Part shown: in pieces, positions 57,950 through 64,000 of the stretch | Position numbering within the stretch: position 1 is the first letter of the stretch | Layout of the letters: each line of letters begins with the position of its first letter | Assembly (NCBI RefSeq): GCF_009498275.1 | Contig: NZ_CP045643.1 | Coordinates: forward strand, 7,874,001-7,938,000 | Direction of reading: 5' to 3' | From: Streptomyces fagopyri | GTDB lineage: Bacteria; Actinomycetota; Actinomycetes; Streptomycetales; Streptomycetaceae | DNA length: 64,000 bases | Made by a program: the position numbers and the translations under genes | The notes under the pieces: model-generated | What the model was told of the DNA's origin: nothing | Databases searched by the model: none | The model's input: only the letters and a program-made list of their open reading frames with translations

Positions 57950-59155
57950 TCAGGCCGTCAGACCTCCGATCGCCACGGGGAGGTGGCGCGGGCCACGCAG
58001 CACCGCGTTGGCCCGGTACGGCGGTGGATCCTCGAGCAGGCCGAAGTCCTTGACCCGGCGGAACAGTTCGGGCACGGCCGCATGGAGTTCCATACGGGCG
58101 AGAGGGGCGCCGAAGCAGTAGTGGATGCCGGTGTAGAAGCCCAGGTGCTGGTTGTCCTCACGGTCGGGATCGAACCGGTCGGGGTCCTTGAAGCGTCCGG
58201 GGTCGCGGTTGGCCGCGGCCAGCATGAGCCAGACCGGCGAACCCTTGGGGATCGTGGTGCCGGCGACGTCGATGTCGGCCAGCGCGGTGATCCACGGGAC
58301 GAACTGGACCGGGGGTTCGTACCGCAGCACCTCCTCGATGAGCGGGACGGCCAGATCCGGATTCCTCTGGAACCGCTGAAGGGTGTCGGGGTGACGCAGC
58401 AGTGTGAGGGTCGTGTTGGTGATCGCGTTGACGGTGGTCTCGTGGCCGGCGACCAGGAGCAGCACCGCGGTGGCCTCCAGGTCTTTTGGTGTCATGTCGG
58501 GAGCGAGCGCGCTGAGCATCCCGGGGCCGGGGTGGCGGCGCTTGCTCTCGATCAGATCGGTGAGGTAGGCGCCCATCTCGTCGCGTGCCCGCTGCGCCTT
58601 CTCCCGGCCGTCGTCGCCGGAGTGGGGATCGAGTGACGACGCCAGGACGTCGGCCCAGCCGTGGAAGCGCGGTTCGTCCTCCCGGGGTATGCCCAGGACC
58701 CTGCAGATGGCCGTGACGGGCAGGGGGTAGGAGAAGTCCTCGACGATGTCGACCTGGTCCTTGCCCTCGAAGGCGTCGAGCAGTTCGGTGACGGCCCCGG
58801 CCAGGTCGCCGCGCAGGCCGTCGAGGAATCTGGGGCTGTGCGGGGGACCGAACGGCCGGTTGATGGTGTCGCGCAGGCGGTCGTGCAGGGGCGGGTCGGT
58901 GAAGATGAAACTGGGCGGCAGACCGGTCTCCTCCGCGGGTTGCCCGACGCGGGCGTAGCCGGGCGGACGGTTGCGCGTGTCGTTGCTCAGCCGCGGGTCG
59001 TTGGCCAGGCCCCGCACCTCGTAGTAGGTGCTGACCAGGTAGGTGCCGTCGTCCTCCCGCCTGACCGGTGTCTCGCGCAGCTCCGCGTAGAGGGGGTACG
59101 GATCGGCTCGATGGGCGTAGTCGGTGATCTGCGCGGAGATGGGGGCGGGCGTCAT
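57950..59155 (-). CDS. Cytochrome P450
   Basis: 401 residues, bacterial class I P450. I-helix LLVAGHETTVNAI with the acid-alcohol pair, the ExxR glutamate in IEEVLRYEPP, and the heme loop FYTGIHYCFGAPLARMEL with the Cys ligand. ATG at 59155 with GAGGAGA. Third gene of a ferredoxin-ferredoxin reductase-P450 operon; it starts 39 bp after the reductase stop. The substrate is unknown; the nearby RiPP is one candidate. Confidence 0.95.
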   Translation of the reverse strand: MTPAPISAQITDYAHRADPYPLYAELRETPVRREDDGTYLVSTYYEVRGLANDPRLSNDTRNRPPGYARVGQPAEETGLPPSFIFTDPPLHDRLRDTINRPFGPPHSPRFLDGLRGDLAGAVTELLDAFEGKDQVDIVEDFSYPLPVTAICRVLGIPREDEPRFHGWADVLASSLDPHSGDDGREKAQRARDEMGAYLTDLIESKRRHPGPGMLSALAPDMTPKDLEATAVLLLVAGHETTVNAITNTTLTLLRHPDTLQRFQRNPDLAVPLIEEVLRYEPPVQFVPWITALADIDVAGTTIPKGSPVWLMLAAANRDPGRFKDPDRFDPDREDNQHLGFYTGIHYCFGAPLARMELHAAVPELFRRVKDFGLLEDPPPYRANAVLRGPRHLPVAIGGLTA

Positions 59156-59194
59156 GACGTCTCCTCGGGGCTCCGGGCGGCACGGGGCCGGTGA

Positions 59195-60589
59195 TCAGGC
59201 ATGTGACGGGACGAACTCGACACGCCGCTCGCTCGGTGAGTGCCCCGTCAACGTGACGGTGGGCCCATGGGTGGGCAGGTGGGGGTCGGGGAACGCCGGG
59301 CCGACCGGCAGCAGTGTCTCGGTGCGGCGGTCGACCGTGCGGTACTCGGGCGGGAAGGGCGCGCCGGCCGCGATCTGCTGCTCGTAGAACCCCAGCCACT
59401 TGGCGCCGTCGAAGGACACCGCGGCGATGACCCGGCCGCGGTACCCGTACACCGCGACGAACCGCTTCTCGTCGAGGGCGCCCTGGGTGACGACCAGACC
59501 GTCGCCCAGCAAGGGGACACCCACCGACTTGATGCCGACGCCGAACTGGGAGGACCAGAACATCGGCAGCCACAGATGCGGACGGCGATCGGGACCGGCG
59601 CAGATCATGTTGTGGGCGGCGATCTCGGCCTGTTCGACCGCGTTGCCCCAGTGTTCCAGCGACAGGAACTGGTATTCGAAAAGTGGGTGGGGGCTGCGGG
59701 CGACGTCACCGGCGGCGTAGATGTCGTCGGTGACGATCCCGTTGACGTCGAGCACCCGGCAGCCGGCGTCGCAGGCGATCCCGCGAGGACCGGCGGCCAG
59801 TCCGGAGCCGGCGAGCCATTCGGTGTTCCGGACGGCGCCGAGCGAGACGACCGCCACGTCCACGTCGATCGCCGAGCCGTCGGACAGGTGGGCGCGCCTG
59901 AGGTGCCCGACGTAGTCGCCCTCCAGGGCGGTGACGCTGATGCCACAGCGCAGGTCGACTCCGTGTCCGCGCTGCAACCGGTCCGCGACCGCGCCGATCA
60001 CTCCGCCGAGGGCGCCGACCAGCGGTGCCGGGCCGCGTTCCGCGACCGTGACCTCAAGGCCCAGCTCCCGGCAGGCGGAGGCCACCTCGGATCCCGTGAA
60101 ACCGGCACCGATCACCAGCACCCTGGACGCGCCTTTGGTCAGGGCCCGGAGCAGGCGTGCGGAGTCGTCGCGCGTACGGAGCACGAACACCCCGTCCAGC
60201 GCGGCCTCTTCGGGGTTGAACCAGGGCCGCGCCCTGGTCCCGGTGGTGATCAGCAGGCGGTCGTAGGGCACGGTGTCGCCGTTCGCCAGACGAACCCGCT
60301 CGGCGTCCCGGTCGAGACTCTCGGCGGCGACGCCCAGACGCCATTCGGCGGCGATGTCACGTCGCCGCGGCAATGCGGTGTCCTCGGGCCGCGCTCGCCC
60401 GAGCAGCGCCTGCTTGGACAGCGGCGGCCGGTCGTAGGGCTCGTACGGCTCGTCGCCGATCATGGTCAGCGATCCGGTGAAGCCCTGTTCGCGCAGGGTC
60501 TCCGCCGCGCGCAGACCGGCCAGCGAGGCGCCGACGACGACGATGCGGCCCCCGTGCCGCAGGGCCTCGACGTCCGTGTCAGCCGACAT
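59195..60589 (-). CDS. FAD-dependent ferredoxin reductase
   Basis: 464 residues. GASLAGLRAAETLREQGF (FAD), RPPLSKQAL, NAD-binding GAGFTGSEVASACRELG, and AAGDVARSPHP. It is longer than common ferredoxin reductases (about 400) because of a C-terminal extension (about 410-464) past the typical WFWSSQFGVGIKSVG-like segment (here MFWSSQFGVGIKSVG). ATG 60589 overlaps the ferredoxin stop by 11 bp. It passes electrons from NAD(P)H to the ferredoxin encoded directly upstream. Confidence 0.93.
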   Translation of the reverse strand: MSADTDVEALRHGGRIVVVGASLAGLRAAETLREQGFTGSLTMIGDEPYEPYDRPPLSKQALLGRARPEDTALPRRRDIAAEWRLGVAAESLDRDAERVRLANGDTVPYDRLLITTGTRARPWFNPEEAALDGVFVLRTRDDSARLLRALTKGASRVLVIGAGFTGSEVASACRELGLEVTVAERGPAPLVGALGGVIGAVADRLQRGHGVDLRCGISVTALEGDYVGHLRRAHLSDGSAIDVDVAVVSLGAVRNTEWLAGSGLAAGPRGIACDAGCRVLDVNGIVTDDIYAAGDVARSPHPLFEYQFLSLEHWGNAVEQAEIAAHNMICAGPDRRPHLWLPMFWSSQFGVGIKSVGVPLLGDGLVVTQGALDEKRFVAVYGYRGRVIAAVSFDGAKWLGFYEQQIAAGAPFPPEYRTVDRRTETLLPVGPAFPDPHLPTHGPTVTLTGHSPSERRVEFVPSHA

Positions 60590-60806
60590 GGGGCTCCGCC
60601 CCCTTCGTCGGCTCGTCGGAGCGGTCGAGGAGGATGGCCTGGACCGGGCAGGCGGCAGCGGCCTTCTCCACCCCGTCGCGTTGTGCCTCGTCGAAGCGAG
60701 GGGTGAACAGCAGCGACTCGTCGCCGTGCAGGGCGAACACGTCCGGCGCGAGGAAGACGCACTGCGCGAATCCCTGGCACCGGTTGAGATCGACGACAAG
60801 CCTCAT
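60579..60806 (-). CDS. 3Fe-4S-type ferredoxin
   Basis: 75 residues. MRLVVDLNRCQGFAQCVFLAPDVF contains C-x5-C, and ACPVQAI has the C-P; the missing second cysteine of C-x2-C-x2-C points to a [3Fe-4S] cluster, as in many P450-partner ferredoxins of Streptomyces. ATG at 60806; the frame is open to 60956 but the extension is Arg-rich. First gene of the operon with the reductase and P450. Confidence 0.92.
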   Translation of the reverse strand: MRLVVDLNRCQGFAQCVFLAPDVFALHGDESLLFTPRFDEAQRDGVEKAAAACPVQAILLDRSDEPTKGAEPHVG

Positions 60807-61537
60807 CTGGAACCCGCTCCCCGCGCGGGCCGCGGTCCCGGTGGGCTCCGCGGTCGTCCGCGCTCGGTCCATACGGTGGTCGGCAAGCCCCTCCCTCAGG
60901 ATGGGCCTGCGCGCGGGGCGCTCGCAAGGCGAGGTCTGCCGGCCCGGCCGATCCACACCCGAGCGGAGAGGTTTCCGGGGGGCGCCACGGTGATCGACCG
61001 CGCGGAGGGCCGACGGACGGCCATCGGGAGCAGGTCCTGTGCGGAGCGGCGTTCGCCCGCGCGACGCGAGGTCTTTGACAGGCTGCGAGGGGTGGGTCGT
61101 CGAGCCCGGCGGCCGTACGAGCGCAGGTGGATGGTCATGGAACGGTCACCCGCTTCTGCCGTTCCGTCGGAGACGAGGTGCCGGGGCCGCGCGGTCAGGT
61201 CGACCGTGCCCCGGTCCAGGGCCGTGCCGACGCGTACGGACTCAACCGGACGGCGTGGCCGGGGACCCCACGACCATCCACTGCTCGGCGCCCCACGCCT
61301 CGAACCGCCGCATCACCACCGACCGGTGTGATGAGCGGCGGCGTGTTCAACAACCCTCGCACGCGCCACAGTTGACGGCAGGTCTCTTCACGGGATCAGT
61401 GGCTCAGTCACTGACCCACCTCTTGTACTAGCCGGTAGGTGTGCCCCATCCTCGGTATGCCGGTCGCCCCGCCCAGCGCGCCGTGACGGCGATCAGTCCT
61501 GAGCGACGTTCACCCTGCCCCGCTTACGGGAGGTCCC
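60807..61537. other. Intergenic region
   Basis: About 730 bp without a supported gene, although several frames are open. It holds the ferredoxin operon promoter and the promoter of the secreted-protein gene. TCAGTG-7-CACTGA (61396-61414) followed by TTGTACTAG is the only element noted near the latter. Confidence 0.45.
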
Positions 61538-62197
61538 GTGATTCCCCTGCGCCTTCGTGTCCCCGCAGCAGGCTGCGCCCTGCTCTTGGGAGCGTCCGCG
61601 GTGCTGCTCGCCGGCAGCACCGCCGTAGCGGCACCGTCGAAGCCGGTGGTCCGTGAGAGTCCGGTCCGGCAGGCCCCCCGGTCCGCCGGGGCCGCCGACA
61701 CGTCCACGGGCCCGTTCACCGAGCCGGGGTTCGCCGCCGGCTGCACCTGGCACGAGTTCGGGGAGGGGGAACAGCCGCCGTGGTGGCTGATGTTCGCCGA
61801 CCCGCTGTGCGTGGAGTACAGCAAGCGGGACATCACCGTCGACGACGGAGGGGCCCTGCGGTTCCTGGTGGCCGAACCCTCCCGGTTCGCCATCGCCATG
61901 GTGACCTGCCACTACTACCAGAAGGACCACTGGAGCGTGCAGTCCACGCACGGCGCGACGCCGTGGATCGCGTGGGACGGCCAGTACTGGTGGGACAAGG
62001 CGGCGAGACGGGCCGGAGCCCGTCTGACGAACTTCCGCGTCGACGGACACACCGTGGGCATCGGCGACGCGGTCGCGGCCCTCGAGCCGGTCTTCCCGGA
62101 CGTGGCCCGCGCCCTGAGCGACTACGGTCAGGCCGCCGGTGAGACCGGGCTGACCGTCTCACTGCCCTACGACCTGCGCTGCGCACTGGGCGGGTGA
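61538..62197 (+). CDS. Secreted protein of unknown function
   Basis: 219 residues. A typical Sec signal (MIPLRLRV, hydrophobic core CALLLGASAVLLAGSTAVA, A-x-A cleavage near AVAA). The mature part has four cysteines (GCTWHE, LCVEYS, TCHYYQ, RCALGG), probably two disulfides, and many aromatic residues (PPWWLMF, WDGQYWWDK). No family recognised. GTG/ATG start with GGGAGG upstream. It is 7 bp before the Tat-type DUF5987-like gene and likely co-transcribed with the oxidoreductase. Confidence 0.8.
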   Translation: MIPLRLRVPAAGCALLLGASAVLLAGSTAVAAPSKPVVRESPVRQAPRSAGAADTSTGPFTEPGFAAGCTWHEFGEGEQPPWWLMFADPLCVEYSKRDITVDDGGALRFLVAEPSRFAIAMVTCHYYQKDHWSVQSTHGATPWIAWDGQYWWDKAARRAGARLTNFRVDGHTVGIGDAVAALEPVFPDVARALSDYGQAAGETGLTVSLPYDLRCALGG

Positions 62198-62203
62198 GCC
62201 GTC

Positions 62204-62881
62204 ATGACCGGGTCCGACCGGAGGACCATCCTCAAGGCACTGGTTGCCACGCTCGCCGGACTGTCCGTCGGCGGCCTGGACGCGTCCGCCGCCTCCGCGT
62301 CCGCCGCCTCCGCGTCCGCCGCGTCCGCCGCCTCCGAGAGCTGGACGACCCAGACGCTCGGGGCGTTCGCCGACACCCTGATTCCGGGCGAGCGCCGCTC
62401 TCCCGGTGACATGGTGATCGCCGGCGCGGTCACCGGCCCCGGTGCCGTACAGGCCGGTGTCGTCACCCTCCTCCACTCGCCCGAACTGCCGGTGGCGCCG
62501 CTGCTGCCGGCGATCGCGGCCCTGCTGGACGCGCGCGCCGTCGCCTACGCGGCCCTCCGGCTGATCTGGCTGTCACCCTCCCGCCCGCCCTTCGTGGGCC
62601 TGTCCTTCGCCGACCGCACCGCCCTGGTCGGTGGCCTGTTCGACCCCGATGACCTGGACCGGCCGATCTGGCAGGTGATGAGCCTGCTGGTGGGGCTGGC
62701 GTTCGACACCGCCGGACAGCAGGACACCGTCGAGGCCCTCGCCCAGGGCCATCCCGGACTGACGTGGCTGCGGTTCCCCGAGCCCGACGCGGACGGCCTC
62801 TGGCGCTTCCCCGATTTCTCCTACGGCCGCCCGCTGGCGGCACTCCATCCGAACACGACCGCTTCGGGGAGCCCGGCATGA
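62204..62881 (+). CDS. Tat-signal protein, DUF5987-like, partner of GMC oxidoreductase
   Basis: 225 residues. N-terminal SDRRTILKALVATLAGLSVGG is a twin-arginine signal. The mature part has FADTLIPGERRSPGD, which recalls small subunits of gluconate 2-dehydrogenase-type complexes. A run of (A-S-A) repeats (codons GCGTCCGCC) near residues 25-45 is low complexity. The stop overlaps the GMC gene start (ATGA), so the two proteins are probably co-produced and exported together. DUF assignment is from memory. Confidence 0.78.
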   Translation: MTGSDRRTILKALVATLAGLSVGGLDASAASASAASASAASAASESWTTQTLGAFADTLIPGERRSPGDMVIAGAVTGPGAVQAGVVTLLHSPELPVAPLLPAIAALLDARAVAYAALRLIWLSPSRPPFVGLSFADRTALVGGLFDPDDLDRPIWQVMSLLVGLAFDTAGQQDTVEALAQGHPGLTWLRFPEPDADGLWRFPDFSYGRPLAALHPNTTASGSPA

Positions 62882-64000
62882 CGGCGCAGACCACGGACGT
62901 CCTGGTGATCGGCAGCGGCTTCGGCGGTGCGATCCCCGCCTACTACCTCGCGGCGGCCGGAGCGCGCGTCACCGTACTGGAGCGCGGACCGCGCGCGGCC
63001 GCCGCCGACTTCGCCCATTCGATGCGCCTGGGCACCTACAACAAGATCGTGGACGTGGTCCAGGGCGACGGAGTATCGGTGGTGGCCGGCAACTGCGTCG
63101 GCGGCGGCAGCGTCGTCTACTTCGCCGCCTCACTGCGCGCACCGTCCTTCGTCTTCGAGCGCCACGGCGGCCTCGGCCGCCGCCTGTGGCCCGCGGCCCT
63201 GACCCGGGCCGCCCTCGACCCCTGGTACGACCGCGTCGAGGAGGCGCTGCCGGTCACCCGGACCGACTGGTCGGACGTGTCCTACGCGGGCGGGGTCCTG
63301 GCCGCCGCCTGCCGACGAGCCGGACACACCTGCAATCCCGTCCCGGTGGCCGTCGACACCGGCACCTGCACCAACTGCAACTGGATGCTCTCCGGTTGCC
63401 GCTTCGACGCCAAACGCTCCCTGCTGCTCAACTACCTCCCGGCGGCGGAGGCCCACGGCGCGGAGATCCGTCCGCTGCACGAGGTGCAGACCGTCACCCC
63501 GTCGCCGCTGCCCGGCTCTCGATACGCCGTCGGCTACACCGTCCTCGATCCCGACGACTACAGCTGCACCGCGCAGGCCGGCGTCATCCACGCCAAGGTC
63601 GTCGTGCTCGCCGCCGGTGCCGTGGGCACGCCCGTGATCCTCCAGCGCTCGGCTCTCCTCCTCGGGGGCGTTCCGGCCGCCGTGGGACGGTACTTCTCCG
63701 GCAACGGCGACCGCGTGAGCGTCGCCGACGTGGTCGAGGACAAGGCGCGCTCACTGCTGGGACTGTCACATCCGGACGGGTCCGCGTACGAGGGGCTGCC
63801 CGTGGGCAGGCCCATCACCGCCGCCAGCTACGACCACCTGGACCCGGCCGCCCCGGAGTACAGCCGCTTCACCCTCCAGCAGATCTACTTCCCACCCCTG
63901 ACCAACCTGCTGCCCCAGGCCGCCGGTTCGCCCGCGTGGTTCGGCGTCGAGAAGCGGAACATGCGGGCGCGGTGGCGCTCCTGGCTCACCCTGCTGGCCA
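62878..64000 (+). CDS. GMC-family FAD oxidoreductase, 3' end beyond the window
   Basis: 374 codons to the right edge without a stop. FAD-binding GSGFGGAIPAYYLAAAGA near residue 12, VVAGNCVGGGSVVYFAAS (GMC signature region), and ALKVVVLAAGAVGTPVILQRS-like segment (here AKVVVLAAGAVGTPVILQRS). A cysteine cluster CTNCNWMLSGC (about residue 165) is unusual for simple GMC enzymes. No signal of its own is visible; it may be exported with the Tat partner upstream. Closest types are cholesterol oxidase-like or glucose dehydrogenase-like; the C-terminal active-site His is beyond the edge. Confidence 0.88.
   Translation, partial: MTAQTTDVLVIGSGFGGAIPAYYLAAAGARVTVLERGPRAAAADFAHSMRLGTYNKIVDVVQGDGVSVVAGNCVGGGSVVYFAASLRAPSFVFERHGGLGRRLWPAALTRAALDPWYDRVEEALPVTRTDWSDVSYAGGVLAAACRRAGHTCNPVPVAVDTGTCTNCNWMLSGCRFDAKRSLLLNYLPAAEAHGAEIRPLHEVQTVTPSPLPGSRYAVGYTVLDPDDYSCTAQAGVIHAKVVVLAAGAVGTPVILQRSALLLGGVPAAVGRYFSGNGDRVSVADVVEDKARSLLGLSHPDGSAYEGLPVGRPITAASYDHLDPAAPEYSRFTLQQIYFPPLTNLLPQAAGSPAWFGVEKRNMRARWRSWLTLLA

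Overview
The window reads as a piece of a Streptomyces (or close actinomycete) chromosome. Coding density is high, third codon positions are almost all G or C, GTG and TTG starts are frequent, and the regulators are of actinomycete type (SARP, BlaI/M56 pair, PadR, Ser/Thr kinase, FHA). I see no rRNA, tRNA, CRISPR array, insertion sequence or integrase.

Left part (1-37.7 kb) is accessory metabolism, mostly small regulator-plus-target units. In order: a lipid-type glycosyltransferase cut by the left edge, facing a BlaI/M56 pair across a promoter with three palindromes; an alpha/beta hydrolase; a PadR-controlled FtsX-type ABC exporter; an L,D-transpeptidase lipoprotein; a threonine-aldolase/EamA/LysR group; a DHFR-like reductase; a flavin disulfide reductase; a short-chain dehydrogenase; a second methionine aminopeptidase divergent from an XRE regulator; a TetR/aldehyde dehydrogenase/MFS unit; an alpha/beta hydrolase and an RclA/MerA-like reductase; a Ser/Thr kinase followed by an FHA-flavoprotein fusion and a frameshifted substrate-binding protein; then GNAT, HxlR/quinone reductase, and CGNR-like/SDR pairs.

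Centre right (37.9-57.9 kb) is a RiPP gene cluster of the azole-plus-dehydroamino-acid type. It has a SARP-type activator, an E1/ThiF-like partner with a degenerate YcaO-like tail, two full YcaO cyclodehydratases, a SagB-type FMN dehydrogenase, a split LanB dehydratase (glutamylation and elimination proteins), an unusual fusion of leader-recognition (RRE), M50 membrane protease and ABC ATPase, and an ABC-2 permease. A 57-residue precursor is encoded on the opposite strand. Its last 22 residues are only Ser, Thr and Cys plus a terminal Ala. An M20 peptidase/amidohydrolase and an arylamine N-acetyltransferase-like gene follow. No separate pyridine (cycloaddition) synthase is present, so I predict a linear polyazole/dehydropeptide rather than a classic thiopeptide macrocycle. 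This cluster is the best candidate for an undescribed system.

Right end (57.9-64 kb): a complete P450 electron-transfer set (3Fe-4S-type ferredoxin, ferredoxin reductase, P450) on the minus strand that may tailor the peptide, then a secreted protein, a Tat-type DUF5987-like protein and a GMC oxidoreductase cut by the right edge. All functional calls come from motif reading and memory of families; no search was run.
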